Origin: DASSUW01 sp963844205
Lineage (GTDB): Bacteria; Actinomycetota; Thermoleophilia; Solirubrobacterales; Solirubrobacteraceae
NCBI GenBank assembly: GCA_963844205.1
Contig: CAWJNK010000001.1
Coordinates: 1,426,001-1,490,000 of the forward strand
Direction of reading: 5' to 3'
Length of the DNA: 64,000 bases
Part shown: piece by piece, positions 33,922 through 42,833 of the stretch
Layout: the number at the start of each line of letters is the position of its first letter
How positions within the stretch are numbered: the first letter of the stretch is position 1
Translations under genes and position numbers: made by a program
The notes under the pieces: generated by a model
The model's input: only the letters and a program-made list of their open reading frames with translations
What the model was told of the DNA's origin: nothing
Database searches by the model: none

Positions 33922-34563
33922 ATGAGGGACGACGAGACCAGCGTGATCATCGCCGACGACCATGCGGTCGTCCGCAAGGGGCTGCGGCTGCTGATCGACG
34001 CCGAGCCCGGGCTGAAGGTGCTCGCCGAGGCCGGGACGGTGCCCGACGCGATGATGAAGACGCGTGCCCTGCGGGCCGACGTGCTGATCCTCGATCTCAA
34101 CATGCCGGGCGGCTCGAGCCTCGAGGCGATCCCGCAGATCCGCGACGAGGCGCCGATGACGGCGATCGTCGTCCTGACGATGCAGAACGACCCGGCGTTC
34201 GCGCGGCAGGCGCTGCAGTCGGGCGCCGCCGGCTTCGTGCTCAAGGAGGCGGCCGACGACGAGCTGCTCGAGGCGATTCGCCAGGCCGCGGGCGGCGGCA
34301 CCTACCTCAACCCGACGCTCGGCGCGCGACTCGCCGCCGCGCCGCCCGAGCCGGCCGGTCCGCCCGACGACCTGTCCGAGCGCGAGCTGTCGGTCCTGCG
34401 CCTGATCGCGCTGGGGCACACGAACAGCGAGATCGCGAGCACGCTGCACCTCAGCGTGCGGACCGTCGAATCGCACCGCGCGCACATCCAGCAGAAGACG
34501 CGGCGGTCGTCGCGGGCCGAGCTGGTGCGCTACGCCCTCGAACACGACCTGGTGGAGCTGTGA
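33922..34563 (+). CDS. NarL/DevR-family response regulator, candidate master regulator of the island
   Basis: A 213-residue regulator. The receiver starts VIIADDHAVVRKGLRLLI, carries the phospho-acceptor Asp in VLILDLNMPGG (about residue 55) and the conserved Lys in FVLKEA. The LuxR helix-turn-helix runs from LSERELSVLRLIALG to RTVESHRAHIQQKT. There is no kinase gene next to it, but a DevS-like kinase and a degenerate kinase lie 3-5 kb upstream. The regulon motif upstream fits autoregulation, as for mycobacterial DosR. The stop overlaps the next gene (TGATG). Confidence 0.88.
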   Translation: MRDDETSVIIADDHAVVRKGLRLLIDAEPGLKVLAEAGTVPDAMMKTRALRADVLILDLNMPGGSSLEAIPQIRDEAPMTAIVVLTMQNDPAFARQALQSGAAGFVLKEAADDELLEAIRQAAGGGTYLNPTLGARLAAAPPEPAGPPDDLSERELSVLRLIALGHTNSEIASTLHLSVRTVESHRAHIQQKTRRSSRAELVRYALEHDLVEL

Positions 34564-35831
34564 TGGAGATCGTCATCGCCGGCGGAGGGGTAGCCGGCCT
34601 GGAAGCGCTGCTGGCGCTGCATCGCGCGCTCGGGGACCGTGCCCGTCTGACGGTGATCGCTCCGGATCCCGACTTCACGTACCGCCCGCTCGCGGTCGGC
34701 GAGCCGTTCGGCCTCGGCCACGCGCATCGGGTGCCGCTCTCGAGCTTCGCCTCCGACACGGGTGCGGAGCTGGTGCTCGAAGGCGTCGAGGCCGTCGACG
34801 ACGCGGCCGGCGAGGTCCGGCTCACCAACCGCGGGACACGCCGCTTCGACGCGCTGCTGCTCGCTCCCGGCGCCCGGCCGGTGGCCGGCGTCGAGGGTGC
34901 GACGACGTGGTTCCCCGGCGGCGACTCGGACGCCTACGGCGGCCTGTTGCGGGATCTCGAGGAGGGCTACGCAAAGCGCCTCGCGATGGTCGTCCCGCCC
35001 GGCGCGGTCTGGCCGCTGCCCGCCTACGAGCTCGCGCTGATGACGGCCGGAGAGGCCAGCGGGATGGGCCAGTCCGACGTGCGCGTGACCGTCGTGACGC
35101 CCGAACACACGCCGCTGTCGCTGTTCGGCGAGCAGGCGAGCACGGCGGTGGCGGAGGAGCTCCGCTGGGCCGGGGTCGATCTCAAGACCGGCGTGGTCGC
35201 CCGCAAGGAGGGCGAGGAACTCGTGCTCGAGCCGCAGGGCGACAGGCTCGCCGTGCAGCGCGTGTTCGCGGTCCCGCGACTCGTCGGCCCGGCGATCGAC
35301 GGCGTGCCGTTCGACGAGGAGGGCTTCATCGTCGCCGACGACACGGCGCGCGTGGAGGGCTGCACGCGAACCTGGGCGGCCGGCGACGGTGTCGTGTCGC
35401 CGGTGAAGTTCGGCGCGCTCGCCACCCATCAGGCGCGACGGGCGGTGGCCGCGATCGCAGGCCTTGCCGGCGTGGACGTCCCCGATCCTGGCGAGCCGGT
35501 CCTGCACGGCCGCCTGCTGGTGGGCCACCGGTCGCGCCGCCTGGCGCCGAGCGGCGGCGCACAGGGCGCCCCGTTGTGGTCGCCGCACGGCAAGGTGGCG
35601 GGCGAGCACCTGCCGCAGTGGCTGGCCGAGCACGGTGTGGCGCCGCCACCGGAGGCGGTCGAGCACCCGTCCGCCGAAGATGAGGGCGGCGTGACCATCC
35701 GGCAGCCGTTGAGCGCGATGCGCGGCGTCGAGGCGCAGTACCTGCACGACCTCGCTCGCCAGTTCCGCAGCTCCGACCCCGCGATCGCGTCGCTCGGCCG
35801 GCGTATGCACGAGGCTCGCGACGCGCGGTAG
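34563..35831 (+). CDS. FAD-dependent pyridine-nucleotide-type oxidoreductase (paralogue 3)
   Basis: The third and longest (422 residues) of the FAD oxidoreductase paralogues. IVIAGGGVAGLEALLAL (residues 3-19) binds FAD, LLLAPGARPV is near residue 96 and TWAAGDGVVSPVKFGALATHQAR (about 269-291) is the C-terminal FAD site. A C-terminal extension of about 60 residues (from EHPSAEDEGG) is missing in the other two. A single Cys rules out the sulfide-quinone reductase mechanism. ATG overlaps the response regulator stop, so the two are co-translated, tying this flavoprotein directly to the regulator. Confidence 0.82.
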   Translation: MEIVIAGGGVAGLEALLALHRALGDRARLTVIAPDPDFTYRPLAVGEPFGLGHAHRVPLSSFASDTGAELVLEGVEAVDDAAGEVRLTNRGTRRFDALLLAPGARPVAGVEGATTWFPGGDSDAYGGLLRDLEEGYAKRLAMVVPPGAVWPLPAYELALMTAGEASGMGQSDVRVTVVTPEHTPLSLFGEQASTAVAEELRWAGVDLKTGVVARKEGEELVLEPQGDRLAVQRVFAVPRLVGPAIDGVPFDEEGFIVADDTARVEGCTRTWAAGDGVVSPVKFGALATHQARRAVAAIAGLAGVDVPDPGEPVLHGRLLVGHRSRRLAPSGGAQGAPLWSPHGKVAGEHLPQWLAEHGVAPPPEAVEHPSAEDEGGVTIRQPLSAMRGVEAQYLHDLARQFRSSDPAIASLGRRMHEARDAR

Positions 35832-35922
35832 GCGACTCCGCGCGTGACACCGCAGTCGTGGTGGGAACAGCTCGGCCTCGTCGCCGTTCTTCAGCGAGTG
35901 TCTTAGCCTGGGGGCGTGTGTT

Positions 35923-36081
35923 TCAAGAGGCAGTCGTGGTGGGCACCGCGGCGAGCGGGTTGAAGAAGAGGGTGGAGCGGCCGGTGAGCAAATCCAACCC
36001 GGCGGTGCCGAGTGGCTCGGAGTTGAGCCACTCGGTCGCGCCGGCGAACGAGGGCAGATGCACACGTTCGAACAGCGACAT
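35923..36081 (-). pseudogene. Truncated N-terminus of a thioredoxin-like protein
   Basis: The first 25 or so codons (MSLFERVHLPSFAGATEW and on to EPLG) are nearly the same as the start of the thioredoxin-like gene at 48581; the sequence then diverges and reaches a stop after 52 codons, losing the catalytic domain. As in the intact copy, it starts just after the epoxide hydrolase stop. It is the broken end of a duplicated cassette. Two 14-nt direct repeats GCAGTCGTGGTGGG (35852-35865 and 35930-35943) lie just beyond the break and may be related to the event. Confidence 0.75.
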
Positions 36082-36083
36082 GG

Positions 36084-37295
36084 CTAGCGAAGCGACCTGA
36101 ACCCGTCGCGGAGCTCGGAGACGTACAGCTTCGGCTGCTCCCAGGCGGCGAAGTGCCCGCCGCGGTCGAGCTCGTTGTAGTGGACGAGGTTGGGGTACGC
36201 CTGCTCGGTCCAGCTCCGCGGGGAGTAGACGACGTCGTCGGGGAAGACGCTCACGGCAACCGGAACGGTGACGTTCCTGACGGCGGCCCAGCTGGCCTTG
36301 TGTTCCCAGTAGATGCGAGACGCAGAGACCCCGGTGTTCGTCAGCCAGAACATGGTGGTGTTGTCGAGGATGTCGTCACGCGTCAGGCCTCCTTCGCGCC
36401 CGTCGACGAAGGCGGGGGCGACCAATGTCTCGTAGCTGATCGGGTCGTGGTCGATCAGCCAGGCCGCCAGGGCGACGGGTGAGTCAGCCAGTCCGAACAG
36501 CGTCTGCGGGTGCCACGCCATCTCGGCCTGGCCCGCGTACCCGTAGGCGCTCGTCAGCGTCTCAACCGCGCGTCGCTCGGCGGCTGAGAGGTCGGGCGGC
36601 AGCTCGCCATGGGTCTGGATCGCCCTTTCGATGGCGGGCGGAAACACGCCGGGGAAGGTGCTGTGGATCCCGATCAGCTCCGCGGGGGCGTCGGGGCCAG
36701 CGGCCATCACATCGACGAGGATCCCGCCCCAGTCGCCGCCTGCCGCCACGAACTGCGTGTAGCCGAGGCGCTTCATCAGCTCGACCCAGGCGCGTCCGAT
36801 GCGGGCGACATCCCAGCCGGTTTCGGTCGGCTTGCCCGAGAACCCGTAGCCCGGCATGTGGGGGATCACCACGTGGAAGGCGTCCGATGCGCTGCCGCCA
36901 TGTGCGGTCGGGTCGGTGAGCAGGTCGACGATCTTCATCTGCTCGATCACCGAGCCGGGCCAGCCGTGGCAGACGACGACCGGCAGCGCGTCCTCGTGCT
37001 TGGAGCGCACGTGGACGAAGTGGATGTCCAGCCCGTCGATCTCGGTGATGAACTGCGGGTAGGCGTTCAGCCTGGCCTCGCACTTGCGCCAGTCGTACTC
37101 GGTTTCCCAGTAGCGCGCGAGCGCCTGCAGCATCGCCAGCTGCACGCCCTGCGAGGCATCCTCGACGGTCTCCTTCTCGGGCCAGCGCGTGGCCGCGAGG
37201 CGCGCACGCAGGTCCTCGAGGTCCGCCTCGGGGATCTCGATCGTGAACGGCCGGACGGCGGTGTTGTCCGCCGGCGTTTCGAGCGTGACAGCCAT
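36084..37295 (-). CDS. Epoxide hydrolase family protein (alpha/beta hydrolase, EHN domain), copy 1
   Basis: A 403-residue alpha/beta hydrolase of the microsomal-type epoxide hydrolase family. The N-terminal EHN domain includes PFTIEIPEADLEDLRARLA and YDWRKCEARLNAYPQF. Catalytic parts: oxyanion loop CHGWPGS (about 110-116), nucleophile Asp in AAGGDWGG (about 187) and the catalytic His in GGHFAAWEQP near the C-terminus. The real substrate is unknown. An AAGGAGGA site precedes the ATG. A close homologue lies at 47340-48578 in opposite orientation; both are followed by the thioredoxin-like gene or its fragment, so this is a duplicated cassette. Confidence 0.88.
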   Translation of the reverse strand: MAVTLETPADNTAVRPFTIEIPEADLEDLRARLAATRWPEKETVEDASQGVQLAMLQALARYWETEYDWRKCEARLNAYPQFITEIDGLDIHFVHVRSKHEDALPVVVCHGWPGSVIEQMKIVDLLTDPTAHGGSASDAFHVVIPHMPGYGFSGKPTETGWDVARIGRAWVELMKRLGYTQFVAAGGDWGGILVDVMAAGPDAPAELIGIHSTFPGVFPPAIERAIQTHGELPPDLSAAERRAVETLTSAYGYAGQAEMAWHPQTLFGLADSPVALAAWLIDHDPISYETLVAPAFVDGREGGLTRDDILDNTTMFWLTNTGVSASRIYWEHKASWAAVRNVTVPVAVSVFPDDVVYSPRSWTEQAYPNLVHYNELDRGGHFAAWEQPKLYVSELRDGFRSLR

Positions 37296-37514
37296 GTGGG
37301 TCCTCCTTGGTGGGGACGGTGGTTGACGACGTCACGGACCCTGACCGTCTCGTCTGCACATCGCGCCCGTCGAGAACCCCGGGTTTGCTCACGGGGTTGC
37401 TCACTGGGCCGCTCGCTGGACGTCCTGATCTCGGGGCGCTCGGGCCGGCCGATGTCACGCCGCATGCCATTGAAATCGACAATGTGCGGTTCGTGTCGTT
37501 TAGGGTCGTTGGCG

Positions 37515-40304
37515 ATGGACGGCCGTGCTCGCGAACTGGCCGGGCCGGCCGGCCTGCGGGGCCGGGCGAGCGAGTGCGCCCTGCTGGACGAGTTGGTCGC
37601 GGCGATCCGTCGCGGCGACAGCCGGTCGCTGGTGCTGCGAGGCGAGGCCGGGATTGGGAAGACGGCCCTGCTCGACTACCTGGTCGCCTCAGCGTCGGAT
37701 CTGACGGTCGTCCGGGCGGTCGGGGTGGAGTCGGACATGGAGCTGGGCTTCGCCGGTCTGCATCAGCTGTGCGCGCCGTTGCTCGACCGGCTCCCCGAAC
37801 TCCCGGACCCGCAGCGGCGGGCCGTGGAGATCGTGTTCGGGCTGAGCGCCGGCCCCGCTCCCGATCGGTTCTTCGTCGGGTTGGCCGTGCTGGGCCTGTT
37901 CGCGGCCGCGGCCGAAGAGCGTCCATTGCTGTGCGTCGTCGATGACGCGCAGTGGCTGGACCAGGCTTCGGCGTTGACGCTGGCCTTTGTCACCCGTCGC
38001 CTGCTGGCGGAGCCGGTCGGGATCGTGTTCTCCGCGCGTGAACCGGGAGAGGAGCTTCGACACCTCTCCGAGCTGGAGGTGTGCGGCGTGCACAACGGCG
38101 ACGCCCGCGCGTTGCTGAGCTCGGCCGTCCGGTTCAGATTGGATGAGCGAATCCGGGACCGGATCATCGCCGAGACGCGGGGGAATCCGTTGGCGTTGCT
38201 GGAGTTGCCGCGGGGGTTGACGGCAACGCAGCTGGCCGGCGGCTTCGGTCTGGTGGGCGCGCAGGCGCTGACGGGACGGATCGAGGAGAGCTTCGTTCGA
38301 CGGCTTGAGGCGCTCTCCGACGACACGCGACGTCTGTTGCTGGTCGCGGCGGCTGAGCCGGTCGGCGATCCGCTGCTGCTGGGGCGCGCGGCCGAGCGGC
38401 TCTGGATCCCGCCGGCGGCCGCGGAAGAGGCAGAGGCCGACGGGTTGCTGGTGATCGGCCAGCGCGTGACCTTCCGTCATCCGCTGGTGCGCTCCGCGGT
38501 CTACGGAGCGGCGACCAGAGAGCAACGCCGGGAGGTCCATCTGGCCCTGGCGGAGGCGACCGACGGCAGCGTCGAACCCGACCGTCGCGCGTGGCATCTG
38601 GCCACCGCCTCGGCGGGGCCGAACGAGCCGGTTGCCGCGGCGCTCGAGCAGTCCGCCGGCCGCGCGCAGGCGCGCGGCGGCCTGGCCGCGGCAGCGGCGT
38701 TCCTGCATCGCTCTGTCGTTCTGACGAGCGATCCCACGCAGCGGGTGCGGCGTGCGCTCGCCGCTGCCCAAGCGAGCTTGCACGCCGGCAGCTTCGAGGA
38801 CGCGCTCGCGCTTCTGGCGTCGGCCGAGGCCTCGACCCCAGACGAGCTGCAGGCGGCGCATGTGGAGCTGCTCCGGGGTCAGATCGCGTTCGCGTCGAGA
38901 CTGGGGACCACTGCCCCCTCATTGCTCTTGAGCGCTGCCCAACGCCTCGAGCGGCTCGACCCCGAGCTTGCGCGCGAGACCTACCTCGACGCGTGGGCAG
39001 CTGCGCTGTTCGCCGGTCGCTTGGCCTCCGCCGGCAGCCTGGTCGAGGTGTCCCGCGCTGCCGCATCGGCTCCGCGGCCGACCGGCCCACCCCGTCCACC
39101 CGATCTGCTGCTCGATGCCCTCTGCACCCTCGTCACGGAAGGACGTGCGGCGGCCGCGCCACTGCTGAGGCGGGCGACGGCCGTGTTGGCGAACGAGGCG
39201 TCACCGGCTCAGGAGAACCTCCGCTGGGGCTGGAGGCCGCTGCTCCCGCCCATTCTCCTCTGGGATGAGGACGGCTGGCATGCCATCAGCGCGCGCCATC
39301 TCAGGGAGGCCCGCGACGCGGGCGCGCTGGCCCGGCTGCCGATCGACCTGATCGACTGGGGGATCTGCGTCACGTGGTGCGGCGACTTTGGCGCTGCCGC
39401 CGTCACGATCGCCGAGGCCGACGCGATCACAAAGGCGACCGGGACCCACATGGCACCCTATGCCCAGCTGTTGCTGTCCGCGCTCCGAGGTCAAGAGGAC
39501 GCCTCGCCATTGATCGAGTCCACGATCCGTGACGCCGGAACAGGCGGTCAGGGGCTCGGCGTCCAGTTCGCCGAGTGGGTGAGCGCGATCCTCTTCAACG
39601 GACTGGGCCGCTACGACCGGGCGCTCGCCTCGGCCCAACGCGCGGCCGAGGAGGCACCGCAGCTCCACGTCTCCCCCTGGGCAGCGACTGAGCTGGTCGA
39701 AGCGGCGGTCCGCTCCGGGAAACCCGATGTGGCGGCCGGTGCGCTCGAGCGCGTGATGGCAGCGACCGCGTCCTGCAACACCGACTGGGGCCGGGGAATA
39801 CAAGCACGCTGCCGGGCACTCTTGAGCGAGGGTGAGAGCGCCGAGCGCCTGTATCGCGAGGCCATCGAGAGACTGGCAAGGACCCCGCTTCGTCCCGAGC
39901 TCGCCCGCACTCATCTGCTCTACGGGGAGTGGTTGCGCCGCGAGAACCGCCGGGTCGACGCGCGCGACCAGCTGCGCACGGCCCACGAGATGCTGGCCAC
40001 GATCGGCATGGAGGCGTTCGCCGAGCGCGCCCGCAAGGAGCTTCAGGCCACCGGCGAGAAGGTGCGGCGGCGGACCGTCGAGACTCGCGACGATCTGACC
40101 GCGCAGGAGCGGCAGATCGCGCTGCTTGCCGCCGATGGGTTGTCGAACCCGGAGATCGGGGCGCGGCTCTTCCTGAGCCCGCGGACCGTCGAGTGGCATC
40201 TGCGCAACGTGTTCACCAAGCTCGGCATCCGTTCCCGCCGGGAGCTGGGACGCACTACGGGGATCGGAGTCTCGACTCCTCCCGGCCTGAGTTCCTCGTT
40301 GTGA
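37515..40304 (+). CDS. LuxR-family ATP-binding regulator (LAL type), coupled to ABC importer
   Basis: A 929-residue regulator. ATP-binding domain: RGRASECALLDELV start, Walker A GEAGIGKT (about 45-52), Walker B LLCVVDDAQWLD (about 137-148). A TPR-like helical region fills about 380-850. The C-terminal LuxR helix-turn-helix is LTAQERQIALLAADGLSNPEIG to RTVEWHLRNVFTKLG. The ATG at 37515 is chosen because upstream frame is antisense to the hydrolase. Its stop overlaps the GTG of the ABC permease (GTGA), which makes the regulator the first gene of the importer operon and points to control of sugar uptake by it. Confidence 0.87.
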   Translation: MDGRARELAGPAGLRGRASECALLDELVAAIRRGDSRSLVLRGEAGIGKTALLDYLVASASDLTVVRAVGVESDMELGFAGLHQLCAPLLDRLPELPDPQRRAVEIVFGLSAGPAPDRFFVGLAVLGLFAAAAEERPLLCVVDDAQWLDQASALTLAFVTRRLLAEPVGIVFSAREPGEELRHLSELEVCGVHNGDARALLSSAVRFRLDERIRDRIIAETRGNPLALLELPRGLTATQLAGGFGLVGAQALTGRIEESFVRRLEALSDDTRRLLLVAAAEPVGDPLLLGRAAERLWIPPAAAEEAEADGLLVIGQRVTFRHPLVRSAVYGAATREQRREVHLALAEATDGSVEPDRRAWHLATASAGPNEPVAAALEQSAGRAQARGGLAAAAAFLHRSVVLTSDPTQRVRRALAAAQASLHAGSFEDALALLASAEASTPDELQAAHVELLRGQIAFASRLGTTAPSLLLSAAQRLERLDPELARETYLDAWAAALFAGRLASAGSLVEVSRAAASAPRPTGPPRPPDLLLDALCTLVTEGRAAAAPLLRRATAVLANEASPAQENLRWGWRPLLPPILLWDEDGWHAISARHLREARDAGALARLPIDLIDWGICVTWCGDFGAAAVTIAEADAITKATGTHMAPYAQLLLSALRGQEDASPLIESTIRDAGTGGQGLGVQFAEWVSAILFNGLGRYDRALASAQRAAEEAPQLHVSPWAATELVEAAVRSGKPDVAAGALERVMAATASCNTDWGRGIQARCRALLSEGESAERLYREAIERLARTPLRPELARTHLLYGEWLRRENRRVDARDQLRTAHEMLATIGMEAFAERARKELQATGEKVRRRTVETRDDLTAQERQIALLAADGLSNPEIGARLFLSPRTVEWHLRNVFTKLGIRSRRELGRTTGIGVSTPPGLSSSL

Positions 40305-41251
40305 GGAGCGCGACCGCGGAGACGATCCTCGCCAAGTACGGCGTCCTCATCGCCTTCGTCGTGATGATCGTCGTGTTCAGCCTCGCGCGCTCGGGGTCGT
40401 TCCCCACGTGGGAGAACGCCAAGTCGATCCTCACGGCGGCCGCGCCGATGTGCGTTATCGCCGGCGGGCTCACGGTCATCCTGGTGATGCAGGACTTCGA
40501 CCTCTCATTCGGCGCTGTGATCGGCCTCGCCGCGGGCGCCGCCGTCGTGCTGATGGCCAACGACGGGTGGAGCTGGCCGATGGCGCTGATCGCCGCGCTC
40601 CTCTGCGGCATCGCGGCCGGGGCCGCCAACGGGTTCCTCGTCTCCTACCTGGGAGGGCCCTCGTTCATCATCACGCTGGCCATGGGCACGGTCCTGACCG
40701 GCGTGGAGTTCGCGCTGACGGACCAGACGACGATCTTCAGCGGTGTCGCCCAGGGCTACACCGACATCGGTCAGAACTCGTTCCTGGGCCTCAACAACAT
40801 GGTCTGGATCGCGGCCGTGATCGCGGTGATCCTGTGGGCGCTGCTCGACCGGACCGAGGTCGGCCGGTACATGTACGCCATCGGCGGCAACCCGGAGGCC
40901 GCGCGCCTGGCCGGCATCCGGACGCGCTTCCTGCGCCTCCTGGGGTTCGTGGTGGTCGGGCTCGCCGCGGCCGTGGTCGGCGTGCTCATCAGCTCGCAGT
41001 CGGGCGCGTACAGCCCGTCGCCGGGCCTGAGCTTCCTACTGCCGGCCTTCGCCGCCGCGTTCCTCGGGTCGGCGGTCTTCCGGCCGGGCGAGTTCAACAT
41101 CCCGGGGACGGTCATCGGGGTGCTGTTCCTGGGCGTCATCCAGACCGGGCTGACGATGCTCAACCTCGAGACCTACGTCATCAACCTCGTGCAGGGGGGC
41201 GTCCTGATCTCCGCCGTCCTGCTCAGCCGGCTCGGGCAGCGCGTCCCGTGA
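40301..41251 (+). CDS. Sugar-type ABC transporter permease (RbsC/XylH family)
   Basis: A 316-residue membrane protein with eight to ten helices of the branched-chain/ribose permease family. Typical stretches are VMQDFDLSFGAVIGLAAGAA (about 64-83, the DLSVG-type motif), GPSFIITLAMGTVLTG (about 118-133) and GGNPEAARLAGI (about 193-204, the cytoplasmic coupling loop). GTG start overlaps the regulator stop. It works with the ATPase and binding protein downstream. Confidence 0.9.
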   Translation: MRSATAETILAKYGVLIAFVVMIVVFSLARSGSFPTWENAKSILTAAAPMCVIAGGLTVILVMQDFDLSFGAVIGLAAGAAVVLMANDGWSWPMALIAALLCGIAAGAANGFLVSYLGGPSFIITLAMGTVLTGVEFALTDQTTIFSGVAQGYTDIGQNSFLGLNNMVWIAAVIAVILWALLDRTEVGRYMYAIGGNPEAARLAGIRTRFLRLLGFVVVGLAAAVVGVLISSQSGAYSPSPGLSFLLPAFAAAFLGSAVFRPGEFNIPGTVIGVLFLGVIQTGLTMLNLETYVINLVQGGVLISAVLLSRLGQRVP

Positions 41252-42801
41252 CGATGTCGCTCCCCCGCCCCGTCGAGGTCGCGACCGGCCACGAGCCGTT
41301 CCTCGTCATGCGCGACCTCGTGAAGCGCTATCCGGGGGTGCTCGCGCTCGACCACTTCGGCGGTGCCATCCGCGCCGGCGTCGTGCTCGGCCTGCTCGGC
41401 AAGAACGGCGCCGGCAAGAGCACGGTGATCAAGGTCCTCGCGGGCGCGCTGAAGCCGGACTCCGGCGAGATCCTGATCGACGGCGAGCCGATCGCCATCC
41501 ACGGCCCGCACCACGCCACGCAGCTCGGCATCGCGGTCGTCCACCAAGAGCTCGCCGACGTGCCCAACCTGTCCGTGGCCGAGAACGTCGAGCTCGGCCT
41601 GGGCTATCCGACGAAGGCGGGAATCTTCGTCGACCGCAAGGGCCTGCGCCGCAAGACGCGCGACACCCTCGAGATGCTCGGCGCGGGGCTGGACCCCGAT
41701 GCGCTCGTCTCCAGCCTCAGCATCGCGCAGCGGCGGCTGGTGATGCTCGCGCGGGGCCTCGCCGCCAACGCACGCCTGCTCATCCTCGACGAGCCGACCG
41801 CGTCGCTGACGGACGCAGAGATCGACCACCTCCACGGCATCGTGCGGCTGCTCCAAGAGCGCGACGTCTCGGTCGTCTACGTCACGCACCGCCTCGACGA
41901 GATCTTCGAGATCACCGACCACGTCGCGGTCATGCGCGACGGCCGCGTCGTCTACTCGGGGCGCACCGAGGAGCTCACCAAGCAGGGGTTGATCGAGCAC
42001 ATCACGGGGAGTGCCGAGGCCGCGCCCGAGCGCCGCGAGCGCCGCGTCACCTCGCAGACAGTGGGCGACGAGGAGCTGCTGCGCGTCGAGGGCCTGACCC
42101 TGCCCGACATCGTCGAGGACGCCAGCTTCAGCCTCCGCAGGGGCGAGCTCCTTGGTATTGCCGGGCTCGTCGGCGCCGGGCGCAGCGAGTTGGTCCGGCT
42201 GATCTACGGCGCCGACCCGTACGCCTCCGGCCGGATCTTCATGCACGGCCGGGAGGTGGCCATCGGGTCGCCGCGCGACGCGCTGCGCGAGGGCATCGTC
42301 CTCCTGCCGGAGGACCGCCGGCTCCAGGGCAACATCGATGACTTCTCGGTGCGCAAGAACATCACGTTGCCCAACCTCGCGCGCCACCGGACGCGTGGTC
42401 CGCTGCCGGTCCCCCACAACGGCCGCGAGCGCGAGTACGCGCGGTCGGTCATCGAGCGACTGGACATCAAGGTTGCCAACGAGGAGCACCCCGTCCGCCA
42501 CCTGTCCGGCGGCAACCAGCAGAAGGTCGTGCTGGCCAAGTGGCTGGACAGCGGCGCCGAGATCTTCATCTTCGACGAGCCCACCCGCGGGGTCGACGTC
42601 GACGGCAAGGAGGAGACGTACCGGCTCATGGAGGAGCTCGCACTTGCCGGCAAGGGTGTGATCTTCATCTCATCGGAGTTCACGGAGCTCGTCGGCGCGT
42701 GCAATCGCGTGATCGTCATGCGGGAGGGACGGCTGGTCGGAGAGCTCGAAGGGGAGGCGATCAGCGATGCCGCGCTCGTGGAGCGGTGCTACGCGGCATG
42801 A
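41248..42801 (+). CDS. Sugar-type ABC transporter ATP-binding protein with two nucleotide-binding domains (RbsA/XylG family)
   Basis: A 517-residue double ATPase. First domain: Walker A GLLGKNGAGKST (about 48-59), signature SLSIAQRRLV, Walker B LLILDEPTASL. Second domain: degenerate Walker A AGLVGAGRSEL, signature HLSGGNQQKVVLAKWL (about 416-431), Walker B IFIFDEPTRGVDV. A canonical Walker A in one half only is normal for the family. GTG at 41248 overlaps the permease stop; an ATG two codons later is the alternative start. The 3' end overlaps a possible ATG for the next gene. Confidence 0.92.
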   Translation: MTMSLPRPVEVATGHEPFLVMRDLVKRYPGVLALDHFGGAIRAGVVLGLLGKNGAGKSTVIKVLAGALKPDSGEILIDGEPIAIHGPHHATQLGIAVVHQELADVPNLSVAENVELGLGYPTKAGIFVDRKGLRRKTRDTLEMLGAGLDPDALVSSLSIAQRRLVMLARGLAANARLLILDEPTASLTDAEIDHLHGIVRLLQERDVSVVYVTHRLDEIFEITDHVAVMRDGRVVYSGRTEELTKQGLIEHITGSAEAAPERRERRVTSQTVGDEELLRVEGLTLPDIVEDASFSLRRGELLGIAGLVGAGRSELVRLIYGADPYASGRIFMHGREVAIGSPRDALREGIVLLPEDRRLQGNIDDFSVRKNITLPNLARHRTRGPLPVPHNGREREYARSVIERLDIKVANEEHPVRHLSGGNQQKVVLAKWLDSGAEIFIFDEPTRGVDVDGKEETYRLMEELALAGKGVIFISSEFTELVGACNRVIVMREGRLVGELEGEAISDAALVERCYAA

Positions 42802-42833
42802 CGCACGACCGACCATCCCGAGGAGCGACACGA

